A stretch of 64,000 nt of DNA from contig NW_027331833.1 in NCBI RefSeq assembly GCF_033568475.1, forward strand, positions 3,844,001-3,908,000, written 5' to 3'. The notes under the pieces are model-generated. The model was not told the DNA's origin, did no database searches, and saw nothing but the letters and a program-made list of their open reading frames with translations. A program made the translations under genes and the position numbers. This DNA comes from Henckelia pumila. Lineage: Eukaryota > Streptophyta > Magnoliopsida > Lamiales > Gesneriaceae. Below, in pieces: positions 41,889-53,939 of this stretch (position 1 is its first letter; each line of letters begins with the position of its first letter).

Positions 41889-42706
41889 TGATATACCTCA
41901 ATAAAGTGATCTCCTTGGATGAGCTAATTAGTCGCGCTAACAAAACTCCTCCAATAAGTGATGAGCTGTTGCTGACCTGAAACCACGAACAAGAGTGTTA
42001 AAGAGGGCCGGAAGGTGTTCCGGCGTATCCCCTCCGACGCTCAAGTCAGGTGCTAGGATAGTGAAATATAGATAGTGGTGTGTGTGCACAAGTAAATTTT
42101 GAATACCAATAATGAAAGTGAACCTGATATTTATAGGAGAGGGCTCCGAATTTAGCGCTTACCTTCCTTATCAAGAACCCAAGAATCTCGGGATCACGAT
42201 TCCGAATATCTAGGCTGAGATCTTGCCTGAGTCTTGTCTGACAAAGGAAATAATAATACACTTAATCTGAGCTGAACTGCCAACATGAGGACACTATATT
42301 GCTGCTCTCCCTAAAGCCGTATGAAAAGAAGTGAATGAGTCATTGTTGAACCCTTGAACTCCCCTTAAACACTGATCCTAACATCCTAGCTAGCTCACCA
42401 AGGTTTCCAAACCAATCTACTAAGCTAACATCCTACTGACATCAGGGCCGACCCGAGCTCCCAACCCGAGCTGAGAATCATGGTGGGGGAGCTTGGCCAA
42501 GCTCCCGATCTCCCAAGGCCGAGATGGGAATTATGATGGGGGAGCTTGGCCGAGCTCCCGATCTCCCGAGGCCGAGCTTACGACCCGAGCTGGTAATTAT
42601 GATGGGAGAGCTTGGCCGAGCTCCCAAGATGGTCCTAGTTGATTAGGGACGATCTTTTATCTTAGGGTCATCGAGGAGCTGAGGTGATTTCCTCCTCCGG
42701 GTATCA
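41889..42706 (-). mobile_element. LTR of second Tat copy, 818 bp
   Basis: On the + strand TGATATACCTCAATAAAG to CCTCCGGGTATCA. Collinear with 7921-8752, with the same GAGCTTGGCCGAGCTC repeats at 42480-42630. Confidence 0.85.
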
Positions 42707-43637
42707 GGTGTCTTTCTTTTGTCCTTCTTTGGTTTTGTGAATTCAACTGTGAAATGTCCTTTCTTTCCACAATTATAGCACACTTGATCATCATTGGTTG
42801 GCTCTTTTCTTCTAAAGATGTATTTTTTTTTCTCTGGAAATTCTTGTGATTCTTTCTCATGAACCTGCCAAATTTCTTTGCAAAGAGTGACATTGCATCA
42901 CTACTTAATTATTTGGTCTGTTGTTTTGAAAGTAGATGATGCTGCTATTAAACTTTATTGACTTTTGGAGTGGATGGTTCTTCTTCAATTCTTGCTCCCA
43001 GCTCACTCATAAGCTTTGAGATCTGCGAACAGGTCATGTAGTTTGATCTTGCTGAGATTTTTAGATTCTCTCATAGCAATTGTCTTAACATCCCATTCTC
43101 GAGGTAAAGTTCTCATAAATTTTAAGGCCACTTCTCTGTTGTTGTAGCTTTTACCCAAAGCATTCAGCTTAGTGATTATGCTACTGAATCTTTCATCAAA
43201 CTCATTCATTGTCTCTCTGGGATTCATTTTGATACTGCCAAAATTCTGGATTGCCACCATGAGTTTGTTTTTTTTGTTTGATCATTGTCTTCACACAGTT
43301 ACGTGAGTTTCTCCCATATTTCTTTAGCAGTAGTGTATGTTTTGATGTTGCTAAACATATTCTTATCCAGAGTTTTGTATAATATGTCTCTTGCCACATT
43401 GTCCAAGTTTGCTTTATTTTTTTCCTCAGTTGTCTATTCTAATCTAGGCTTTTCAATCATCTGAGGTCCACCTTCGATGACAGCAACTTCAGTATTGACT
43501 TTCATGATTTTCATTGGTCTATCTGTGATGATATACCACATATCATCATCTTGAACAGATAGATGTTCCTATATACGAATTTTTCAATCATCATAATCTT
43601 CTTTTGAGGACATAGGAATTTTGGTAAATGATGTCAT
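42707..43637 (-). pseudogene. Copia-type gag (UBN2-like) of the LTR element
   Basis: ATG at 43637 follows the primer-binding site. The - strand encodes NLDNVARDILYKTL (about 43400), MNPRETMNEFDERFSSIITK and LPREWDVKTIAMRESKNL (43250-43050), and a zinc knuckle of the form CxxCGKKGHF near 42770. Several stops and frameshifts. A closely similar gag is at 57350-58200. Confidence 0.8.
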
Positions 43638-43675
43638 AGCTTATCAAGAGCAGTTCAAGTTTAAGAAAATAACTC

Positions 43676-43687
43676 GCTCTGATACCA
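43676..43687 (-). other. Primer-binding site of the LTR element
   Basis: The - strand reads TGGTATCAGAGC two bases after the 5' LTR, an exact match to the Met-tRNA site. Confidence 0.9.
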
Positions 43688-43689
43688 CT

Positions 43690-44752
43690 TGTTAGGATCG
43701 AAAATGTGTGTAGAGAGGGGTGAATACACACTTAAAATAATTTTAAATACTTAGGCTGATTTATCAGCTCAAATTCAGTTTGAGTTTGAATATCTTTGCT
43801 TAAACAGAGTTTGCTCGAAAGAACTGATCTGGTCATACGAAATATTTCTTCTTTGCAAAATTGAACTGAATTACTAAGGCATATCAAGTAAGTAAATGCA
43901 ATAAGTAAAAGTAAGGACCAAAAGATTTTTATGAAAGTTCGAAGGTTAAAATTCTACGTCTCCCCTTCTTCTGTTTCCAGAAGAATTTTAATTGAAAAAT
44001 TTGATTTACACAACAACTTGTGAAAATCAGATCCAATCAACCCTTGACAGAAACTCTTAGTATCAACTTCTCAAATCAGATCAATCTCTGATTGAGTTAC
44101 ATCTTGAATTCAATAAGTGATATGATTCAACAAGCTGATCTGGATATCACAGAGTGATCCAATCAATCGATCTTATAAAGCAGTAAGCTTGAATTCTGAG
44201 TTTATCTTTGATATTCTTTTTGTCTGTCTGTATGATCTCAAAAGTTTGCTTATGAAGACTTGATGATCTTTAAAGTTTTGAATTGCAAGAGCAAGAGTTA
44301 TGATTCTCTGAGTATCATCAAATATTTATAGTTGATCTTCTTCATCGTTTAAAAAAAAATCCGATAAAATTTTTGTCTATGATATGTCCGACATTCAATA
44401 AGAATATGCCACGTTTTCTTGTACCCTTTCCAAATATAGTGGAGCATTTTGAATCTTTGTCGAGTACAGAAGATAACGTTTATATTACCAACAACTCATT
44501 TTGTCTTTTAGTCTAACAACTCGGATTGAGATTGGATTGTATAGATTGATCTGTTCTGGCTTTGATCTAGCCTCATCTGATTTTACGAGTACTTCTGTTG
44601 AGAGATATTCGGCCCTTTTAAACGCATCCAGATCAATAGACTGTCTTGATATCAGACCGATTTGAGCTTATATAATTTGTTCTTGGTTTTGTTTTATTTA
44701 ATCCGGTTGATCTGCTTATTATCACCAAAATTAAGATGTATTATTTTCATCA
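43690..44752 (-). mobile_element. 5' LTR of the gag/extra-ORF element (1063 bp)
   Basis: On the + strand TGTTAGGATCGAAAATG to GATGTATTATTTTCATCA. Its TTCACCCCTCTCTACACACA end on the - strand resembles the LTR end at 57250-57298. Confidence 0.9.
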
Positions 44753-44764
44753 AAAAGTTTAACA

Positions 44765-46110
44765 ACAACAACAACAACAACAAAGACAATATAGATATTA
44801 ATAGATATCAAGTCTTCATACGTAACATGTGAGTTAATTTTTTGCTTTGCTTTCTTTTCTGTGCTTGTTTCTCGCGTCGTGTCTCTCTCTTTTAGTTTTT
44901 GATTTTTAATTTTTTGTTTTTATTATAAAAAAATAGTAACCGCCTAGGCAGAAGATTAGGCGGACGACGCCTAGCAAGAAAGCGAGGCGGATTTCTCCCG
45001 TTCATATTTGTTATTTGTATACGTAAAATGATAAGAACGTGTGTGAAAGATTAAAAGGAATTGTACTTGAGAAAAAATAACTGAACCAACTTGTTTTTTT
45101 TTTTGTTTCATATTCCTTTTTTTTTAATTAATTAAATAAGATTTACAAACAATTTAATCTTGTATAATATTATTTTCCATTTGTTTTTTTTCCCTTTGTT
45201 TATAATTTATATTAAAATTTATCGATCTAATGTTGAAAAATGGTTATTATTTAGAAAATAATCAGTGCTCATTTGATTATTTGGTAGATATAAATCAAAA
45301 CCATTATTTTATGTTTAATAATAATTAAAATCATTATATTATATTATATTAAATAATTATATTTTTTTTAATTTTTTAGTTCGTAATTGTAATGTTGGAC
45401 TAAATTTACCTTAACTAAGTTTTCTTCTAAATGTTGATTTATTTACATGTATGAGTTTATTTAAATTAATTAATATTGAATGTTTTTATTTAAAGAATGT
45501 GGACTTCAAGGTTTAATATTTTTAGATGGTATATGGTAGAATTGCATATATTATGTATTTTGGAAGACATTATACATTAATGTAAATAATTCGTGTATAT
45601 TATATTTTTAATATTAATGAATTCTACATATTTTTTTTAAAGTTTAACTTTTTTAAGTTATTTTAAAAATCCGCGTCGCAACCGTTTTGTTAAATGATAT
45701 TAGAATTGAAATAGTAGTCACAGCGACCATTGCAACGAACCATGCATGAGCTCGATGACTCAATTTTTAAAACAAAAGGATTTCAACACAATTCTAAGGG
45801 ACTACTTGGAAAGAAAAAAAAAAAAAACAAGACCGATAGAGAGTATAAAAATTTTCAAAATTTAGTCGAAAACGAGTGAATATTGTAGTACCCAAACAGA
45901 GTTGAAATCCTGACTTCGTCATTGATGATCGGTTGCGATCTAACCCATCTTGACTCGTCTTATATAACTAAAAATGTCTATATCCGCTAGGTTAGCCCGT
46001 CTCACCCCCCACATGTAGGGATGGGTTGGGAAATTTTCACCCCACCCAAATGACAGTCCAACTTGTCAAATAGTGAGTTGTGAGTCTTGTGACGAGTTCT
46101 TAGTTAGTTT

Positions 46111-46147
<37 letters not shown>

Positions 46148-46325
46148 ACAACTCTACGGGCCTTAAGATACAAATTCGAGACATGACATTGACATATCTG
46201 TAGCTATCGAATTTCAATGTGTATGATTTTGATTCCTTAGAAAAATATGAATTTATTACTGTTTCCTTTGAATTCTTGTGTTGTTGGATGTGATAGATAG
46301 TAGATACTAAACTTTATTTTGGGCT
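44765..46325. other. AT-rich intergenic DNA
   Basis: Contains an (AAC)n run at 44761-44782, the right arm of the GCCTAGGCGG element (44938-44995) and a run of about 36 T at 46110-46146. No gene recognised. Confidence 0.5.
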
Positions 46326-46482
46326 CAATACTTAACTTTGGTATGTTTTAACTATTCTCATTAGTCTTGATCCTTGAATCGACACATGGAGACAACCTTC
46401 ATTAGCCCAATACTTAACTTTGGTATGTTTTAACTATTCTCATTAGTCTTGATCCTTGAATCGACACATGGAGACAACCTTC
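46326..46482. repeat. 82-bp tandem duplication, two copies
   Basis: CAATACTTAACTTTGGTATG starts at 46326 and again at 46408, and the two copies are nearly identical through GGAGACAACCTTCAT. Not coding. Confidence 0.9.
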
Positions 46483-46833
46483 ATGAAAACTAAGCAACTA
46501 TGACACGTGCTTTTCACGTGCTTGATAATTCAATTATTTGGGAAAAAACATAAAAATTTATAATAGAAAAAAACATGTGAGCTTTTAAAAAGTAAAGAGA
46601 ATTTGTAAAAATGTATTTTGATAGTTTAATAAAAACGGATAATGAAATTTTAAAAATAAGATAAATAAAAAATAAGATAATGATGTTAGAGAAAAATGAG
46701 GATACATTAGTCATTTGAGATATAAATTAAAAAAATGTGTTTAAGGGTAATAAAATGTGAAAAAGTTTTGGTGTGATTTGACACATCAAAACGGTTAATA
46801 TAAGATCTCATCTATTATATATAACATAGTATA

Positions 46834-47786
46834 CAGGGGCGGATCCATGATATCAAGTTCGGGTGAGCCATCTATTAGGTGACGACAGTGTGTAAAACTA
46901 TAATTTTCAGTAATGGTCGCCATTTTCTTCTTTTTTTTTGTGGCGTGGGAACCCGCAGCCGCTACCTTTCGATGCGTTTTGGGTAAACCCACGGACTAAC
47001 GCAATAGCCTGCAAACTACGCTAGTCAGGTAAACCTTGTACTGAGCGTGAAAATTATTTAAAAATATTGAGAATCAGATGACACAAAGCTTGAATCGTGT
47101 AAAAAAAATGATTTTTAAAATTTTCAAGGACCACGGAAATCCGTCACAACTAGAGAATCATATTTTAAATTAATAAAACTTATAAACTTTTTTTGTGTCA
47201 TTTTAACTAGAGAATTCACATTTAAACTTAATGAAACTTATAAAAAAATTTCGTCTTATTTTATATTTTATTTTAAAATTTTAATTTAAATTCCAGAAAA
47301 TCATTTTAACTAAGTTTGTAGATAATTTTGAGTAGGAAAAAATTTAATGAAAATAAAATTAAAAAATGTGGATTTTGGTTTTCCAAGAGATTTTAACGCT
47401 TATCGATAAATCAAAAGACAGAAGTTAAGTAATTTTCAATAATAGAGAATGAAATTGATTCAATTAAAAAATATTATGTGTAGACCTATTAACCAAATGG
47501 AGACCATATTGAGAATGAAATTGGTTCAATTACAAAATATTGTACATTAACCCAATCGAGACCGATATTTTAAAATTTAAAAACAAAATTGAAAATGAAA
47601 ATGAAAGTTGAATCGAACTAGAAATCAATCTATCGAAAAAATATTTGAATGACTTGCCAACTAAGCTACCTTACCATGGATTGAAATTTATGACTAATAT
47701 TTTTATATATACATATAATAACAAAATATTTATATATATTAATAAGACTTATAAAAATTTTCAGTCCATACATAGATCCGCCCCCG
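46834..47786. mobile_element. Non-autonomous hAT element with 8-bp target duplication, 953 bp
   Basis: It starts CAGGGGCGGATCCATG and ends CATAGATCCGCCCCCG. ATAGTATA flanks both ends exactly (46826-46833 and 47787-47794). No transposase is encoded; the left part has a short protein-like patch only by chance. Confidence 0.9.
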
Positions 47787-47859
47787 ATAGTATAGATATG
47801 ATAGACTCACTTATAGAGAAGTGAGGGAATTTCACCGCGGATGTGCATAAGAAGACCCT

Positions 47860-47899
47860 AATGCCTAAAGGACGTGTATTGTATTTTATATGTCATGAA

Positions 47900-47946
<47 letters not shown>

Positions 47947-48054
47947 AATGCCTAAAGGACGTGTATTGTATTTTATATGTCATGAATGATATATATATAT
48001 ATATATATCCCTAATGCCTAAAGGACGTGTATTGTATTTTATATGTCATGAATG

Positions 48055-48126
<72 letters not shown>

Positions 48127-48127
48127 A
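47860..48127. repeat. Minisatellite with (AT)n linkers
   Basis: CCTAATGCCTAAAGGACGTG followed by TATTGTATTTTATATGTCAT occurs three times (about 47857, 47943, 48009), each followed by an (AT)n stretch of different length; the last runs to about 48127. Confidence 0.9.
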
Positions 48128-48281
48128 GTTTTGTTATGCTGTCCACCAATTATGCCCAACTCCATGCCCACCATGTACAAGTCAACTCACCTATTGTATT
48201 GGTCAACTCAATTATTATACATGATGGACACGAAGTTGGACATGGTTGGTGGGCACTATAACAAAACTATATATATATAAA
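48117..48281. mobile_element. Fold-back MITE, about 165 bp
   Basis: The ends ATATATAGTTTTGTTATGCT and ACTATAACAAAACTATATAT belong to inverted repeats of about 60 bases, including TGTCCACCAA against TTGGTGGGCA. A short non-repeated centre remains. It sits in TA-rich DNA, so the target duplication cannot be read. Confidence 0.75.
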
Positions 48282-48480
48282 TAAAAGTTTTTAGCTCCCC
48301 AACAATTCCTCCCCACTTCATGTCCGACCACTAAAACTCGATGGTGGGTTTTAATGGTTTTTGTTTTTTATTTTTTTCACCACTATAGTGGTCAGGATGA
48401 AGTAAGAAAGAATTTGTTGGAAATCTGAAAACTTATATATATATATATTATATATATATATATATATATATGTGTACATA

Positions 48481-49232
48481 TAGGGGTGTTCATATTTCGG
48501 ATAAAATCGAAAAAATCGGAAATCCAAACCGGAAAAATCAAAGATCGAACGGAACCAAAAATCGTATTTTGTAATTCGGATATAAATATTAAAATCGGAG
48601 TTTATTTGGTTCGATTTTGGATTATATATGTCAAAACCGAACCGACCGAAAAAACCGAAATTGAATTAAATTAATAATTTTATTTATATTATATATGTTA
48701 TGAGATGGTATTTAGTGAATGAATAATCATTTTGAATAATGTTTTGTTGATTGTTGTTTATTTAATTATTATTGTTGTTTATGTAATTTATAGTTGATTA
48801 GTTGATTGTTGTTTTTGTAAGTTATTTAAACTTTATTTTTGAAGTTTTTACTAAGAAATCATGTAAAAAAACATATTATATTTTACAATATATTTTATAT
48901 TATTAATTTTAATAATTGTATCAAAATCGAAATAACCGTATCAAAATTTGTGTTGTTTTTTTTAAAATTATTATAAGAATGTGGTTCGATGTTTGTCCTT
49001 GTATTATTTGTTATTTTTTGTTTCTTCATTATATGACTATAACTTTATTGTGTTATGTATTATTATTAAACCGACCAAACTGAACCGTATAAACCGGTTC
49101 ATTATAGTACAAAAACCGAACCGAACCAAAGTAGAACGGTTTGACTTCGGATTACATTTTTTATAAACCGAAACCGGAAAACCGAACCGAAATTCAACAA
49201 ATTAAAACCGAACCGATCGATGAATACCCCTA
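48481..49232. mobile_element. Non-autonomous hAT-like element, TAGGGGTGTTCA family, 752 bp
   Basis: It starts TAGGGGTGTTCATATTTCGG and ends GATGAATACCCCTA. Flanks TGTACATA (48473-48480) and TGTAGATA (49233-49240) match at 7 of 8. Ends are rich in ACCGAACCGA motifs. Same family as 23997-25189. Confidence 0.8.
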
Positions 49233-49704
49233 TGTAGATATATCAAAAAATATATAGTTGTTAGTTAATTGTTCTTTTCATTTGAGTGATTTCTAAAACT
49301 AGCAAATTTAGACTTCTAATATTTGCTGTCTTTTACTCAAGAACACTTGACAACATAAATGCAACACCGAAGCATCACCCTTTGGTTTTACCCAAATATC
49401 TACATCTCTTCAAATGGGTGGAATACAAAATCAAAAGAAACTATGGTAAAAAATACACACATAATATAAGGTGTAATAATGACTCAATTAAGTGACATTT
49501 GCATAGAAGAAGAACAGCCATTACCACTTGCTACAAATTGCAATTCCATGTCATATATACGTAGCAGTACCCTATGCAAAAGTAATATCCCATTCGAGCA
49601 AACTCTTGTAGAGACATGTCCATCTATAAAACTAATGACAAAATGAGGCACTCTTCAGCATTTTGTGGCTTTTCCAGTTCAGTTCTTTCTGTTTATATTT
49701 CACC

Positions 49705-50846
49705 TCATTTAGTAGTCACAGTTTGCCTCTTCGATCTTCTCAAGTTGTTCCAAGCTTCGTTGTTAAAAGCGTGGCAATGGCCAGATGATCCAGTCCACAT
49801 TTCACAAGGAGCAGATGAATCACAAACATAACAATAGCACTGCACCACACAAAACCAAGAATGCAGTCAGTCACACATTCTTACCACTTCAAATTATTGA
49901 AAAGAAGCTTGGGATGAAAACAAATCAAAGTCACCACTAACCAGTTTACAGCAAGTGTCATGTGGAGTAATCAGAAATGGATGTTTTGCACAAGCGTGCC
50001 TCGGATGGGGATAATCCCTACATGCCACCTATAAATATGCCACCAAAACAAAGGACAACGGGTTGGTTTCGAAAAAGACAACAAATATAAGTTAAAGGTA
50101 GTGTTTGGAAGATCTTCTATGAATCATTTTTCAACTTTTCGATAACAAAACTTACTTTCTTACTGCGTACAAATCCAAGGCGCCACAATACCGTGGTAAT
50201 CTATAGCTAGCCCGAATTGTTCCCAAGACTATAATTTCCAACACATACTTATACCACCAGATAGTGTGTATCCAAAGTATCAACAACACAAAAAAGGCTG
50301 AAAGCAAGTGCTATAAATATTTCTTCAGCAAACTGTTCGGCAATCGGAATCATTACTTGAATACAATCCTGTTTCGTATCATTTCTCAGTTTTTAAGGTG
50401 GAAAATACGAAATAACAAAATCCATGAAAACCCAGTTCAAATAATCCGGAAAAAAAGTGACCCATTGGCGATTTCCAAGTATAAATGTTTAAAATTTATG
50501 ACAACATTAACAAAATGAAGGAAACCTGTCCTGTTTCGGCAACTACGCGGACATCAGGGGAGGCGGCATCATCGAGATTCTCAGAAAGACCTAGTTTAAA
50601 GATATTCAACTCATCCTTGCGATCGAAATCAAGGATAAAACACTCCTCTTTTTTCTCGATTTCCTCAAGTTGGCCCCGATTTTTCAGGCAGAAAATGGGC
50701 CTCAAAGGAGTATCCTTTCCATCCGGCGAAGGGTAAGAATCGTCGATTTCGATGATTTCTCGTTCCTTTTCCACCATTGGAGAGGTTCTCCGCACTTTGC
50801 GTGATTTTACAGGCAATTTTACAACCCTTTTTGTAGAGTATTTCAT
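49705..50846 (-). CDS. RIN13-like protein (copy 1)
   Basis: Three exons on the - strand: 50846-50526, 50028-49942 and 49839-49705, 543 nt or 180 residues, all joints in phase 0. The start MKYSTKRVVKLPVKSRK is the first ATG in frame. Exon 1 holds RTSPMVEKEREIIEIDDSYP and RPIFCLKNR; exons 2-3 hold the Cys/His-rich C-terminus CRDYPHPRHACAKHPF, CYCYVCDSSAPCEMW and HCHAFNNEAWNNLRR. From memory this C-terminus is that of RPM1-interacting protein 13 and its plant relatives, linked to disease-resistance signalling; the assignment is by motif only. No defects seen. Copy 2 lies 2.1 kb upstream in the same direction. Confidence 0.7.
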
Positions 50847-50949
50847 GGAGAAGACGAGGGGGTTTAGTGTTGATTCTTGCAAAAAGAAGACGTTTGATTG
50901 ATTTGACGAAAGATTTTCAAATTCCGAGGCGAGTGGGAAGATGAGATAG

Positions 50950-52900
50950 AGAACAGAGGATTGTACAAATTTTGGACACGGGCTGGCTTTAGCTTATTCG
51001 ATTGAGCCCAATTGAGTAGCTACAAATTGTAGGTATTACAATTTTTTTGATAAAACTTGTATTACATTTTTAGTTATTAATTTAATTAATATTTTTTTTT
51101 AAAAAATATAATCGGCTTTATAATGATTCAATCAATGTTTTAAAACCGGATCAAACTATATGGTTCAATCGAGAACTGGTCAAGAATCTGGTCCGAACAA
51201 AACTCAAAAATCTTTTTTTGGATCAAACCCGTTTGGTCAAAGTTGGTAAAAAATCGCTCGGGCCGGTCTTGAACCGATGAAATGATTTAAAACTAGATGT
51301 GTAAAAATGGACTATGTTTGTCGGGTTGGTTCGTCTCGTCATACAAAATAAATGAATTGGATTGACATTTTTCCAACCCGCCTAAAAGTTGAGCCGTCTC
51401 GCCCCGCCTAAAAGGTAGGCCCGCCCTATTAGCCCGTTTTAACACATCTATTTAAAACCATGTGACCTGTTTACCTGTTTGTTTTTATCATTTTAATTCA
51501 AATTTGTTATTTCTTTTATCTCTTGACAACAAATAATTATTTCTTATATTTAAAATTTAAAATTTTATTATTTATTTATATATATGATTATTATTTGGAT
51601 TTTGAATTTTATTTAAAAAATATTATTTTTATGATATTATTTTGAATATAAATTATTATTAATATTGATTTTCGACTAAGATAGATATCACAATCTAATA
51701 TATATCTACGTATTTGTATCTTCTAAATAGATCTATAAATTGGGGTTGTCTGTCACGAATGAAATATTAATAAGTCATTCTTGGAATTTATTTTTCCTTA
51801 TTCGTTGTTAAAGCAACATAACTTTTTGTTCATTTATTGGTCTTAAAATTAAAATTAAAATTTGAAATATATATAAGACTAAAACGCTATTTTAACAAAT
51901 ATACAATATCAAAATTGCACATAGATAAACATACAACACAACAATAACAAAAAAGTGTTATTTGAATAGTCCAAATTTTTTTTTTCCTGAACATAATATT
52001 CACAAAATTTGGTAATCTATATATGTTCTGCAAACTCCCGCAAGCTCTAATCAGCTCATCTCTTATATTCTCCTGTAATCTAGCAATTTACGGATTTCCG
52101 GCAGTTTTTTAAAAATTTAAATATTTTAAGAATCAATCATTGTGTATAAATTATTTACCTTAATTTCTTTTTTAAAAATAACTATTTATTTACTTGTTTG
52201 CGTAATTTTGGTCACGACAATAGATACTCCATGCACAATGATTTTGTTTGTCGACTCCACCCAAAAGTCTCTTATATTGTTCCACGTTATTACCAAATGA
52301 TCTTCCTCTTGATTTTTTAACATTAGATTTTGATTGCATTCCAAACAATGTGTGTGTATTTTAGTTAGGGGGAAGAAATTGAGTCTCGAACTTGGCATCT
52401 CGCTCTAAACTTAGAACTTGGTGTCATATGAACTATAAATCATGAACAAAATATTAATTATTATTATTATTATAATAATAATAATATATTCGTGATTTAA
52501 ATGATTTCTACGAAGTCAAACTCTGGAAACCAACTAAGTTAAAATTTTGGTCAAATTTGAGTCATGAGTTTAATGAATCTGAATTATACAGGCTTCTTAA
52601 TAAAAAAAAATATCAGAGAGTTGTGATACAAATTATTTGTTTCCAAAATTGCTCAGTGCTTATTTAACGGATCAAGACTTTAGAAAAGTCTTACGACAAA
52701 CAATTTCTGCCTGAGGCGGCCCTGTGCAATTAAAGAATAGATTGGAAAAATTAAACCAAAAAAATGGGTATAGAACTAGAGAGGGATAAAAGACAGATCA
52801 CAAAAAGCAAGTGAATTCCAAAAGCAAATGTTGATTAAAAAAAAAAAGAGTACTTATGAAGAAAGTGTAATTAACTCTGATCATGTGGTGCATTTGGAAA
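50950..52900. other. Intergenic between the RIN13-like genes
   Basis: AT-rich. Contains the promoter of copy 1, repeat fragments with GGTTCAATCGAGAACTGGTC and CCCGCCTAAAAG motifs (51130-51450), and a stray hAT-like end CTGAGGCGGCCCTGTG at about 52712. No other gene found. Confidence 0.5.
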
Positions 52901-52927
52901 TTAAGTAGCTAGCTGCAATTCTGGACG

Positions 52928-53836
52928 TTACAAGATATCGATTATATGCTTGTTCATGATTTCTCTCCTCAAGCTGTTCCAAAATTCATTATGAAAAGCA
53001 TGGCAATGACCAGAGGACCCATCAATCCACATTTTACAAGGAGCAGCCGAATCACAAACATGACAATAACACTTCACAAAACATAACAAAACAACACAAA
53101 AAACCAATTTAGAATGCAATCACATGAAGCATGGGATATATATATATATTGAAAACGGAGTCTAAACACTTGCCAGTTTACAGTACTTGTTGTGTGGAGT
53201 CTTCTGAAACGGATATTTTGCACAGGCGTGCCGCGGATGGGGATAATCTCTGCATGCCACCTATATTATATTATAATATACATATATATATATATAGTGA
53301 TTGAATTAATAAAACCGGCCATACGAAGTAGAATTATATCAAACTAAGATATATAATATTGGTACGTAGAAGAACATGAGTCAATAATCATATTATGACT
53401 ACATGTAAATTAAGCAGCATGCATTAAGGGCATGAGTTTCATGTGTTAACTACGAAACCGATCGAATCACAAAATCCATGGAAACCACCCGCTCCAAGAA
53501 ATTCCAAAACAAGTAAAACCAATTTAGCTAGCTAGGTTTATTAAACGTACAATTCATAACAATATAATATAGTACTCAATGGAAAATGTAGGAAACCTGT
53601 CCTTTTTCGGCAACTACACAGATATCGGCGTCGTCGGATTCGGAAGTACCGAGGTTCAACATGCTCAACTCACCACATTCAACAATGAAACACTCTTCTT
53701 TTTGCTCGGTTTCCTCAAGTTGATGTTGATTTTTCAGGCAAAAAATGGGTCTCATGAAAGGAGTACTGCCGTTTCCATCAGGCCGCGGAGGGGAGGAGTC
53801 GACGATTTCGATGACCTCGCATTCTTTCTTCACCAT
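52928..53836 (-). CDS. RIN13-like protein (copy 2)
   Basis: Three exons on the - strand: 53836-53597, 53260-53174 and 53071-52928, 471 nt or 156 residues in phase 0. The first usable ATG (53836) gives MVKKECEVIEIVDSSPP; the N-terminal 20 or so residues of copy 1 have no counterpart in frame, so the start may have moved downstream. Conserved parts: RPIFCLKNQHQLEETEQKEE, CRDYPHPRHACAKYPF, CYCHVCDSAAPCKMW, HCHAFHNEFWNSLRR. Exon 2 has the same 87-nt length as in copy 1. Intron 2 begins GCAAGT instead of GT, a minor but functional donor type. A tandem duplicate that looks intact. Confidence 0.7.
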
Positions 53837-53939
53837 TGGAGAGGTTTTCTGTGCTTTGGGCAAAAGGCAATTTTTGGGTGATTTTCGAATGTTTTGTGGA
53901 ATGTGGAGACTACGACCATGTTTATATATATAGATTAAT

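Larger units (their letters stand above)
41170..42706 (-). mobile_element. Second truncated Tat-lineage copy (LTR, gag start, minisatellite)
   Basis: On the - strand: LTR 42706-41889, a mutated primer-binding site, the first codons of gag (ATG 41848, MSGRGRGRRGRNVADMTVDQ), then an abrupt joint at about 41721 to a 45-bp minisatellite running to about 41175. The rest of gag, all of pol and the second LTR are missing. It is inserted in the gag/extra-ORF element right after the gag zinc knuckle. Confidence 0.85.
37796..44752 (-). mobile_element. LTR element with Copia-type gag and an extra ORF, no pol
   Basis: Two LTRs of equal length (1063 bp: 37796-38858 and 43690-44752) flank, on the - strand, a Met-tRNA primer-binding site, a Copia-type gag (43637-42707), an inserted Tat fragment (about 41170-42706) and a long unrelated ORF region (about 41166-39004). 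Flanks AAAAT (37791-37795) and AAAAG (44753-44757) are a probable decayed target duplication. No protease, integrase or reverse transcriptase motif is visible, so it would depend on another element's enzymes. Confidence 0.85.
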
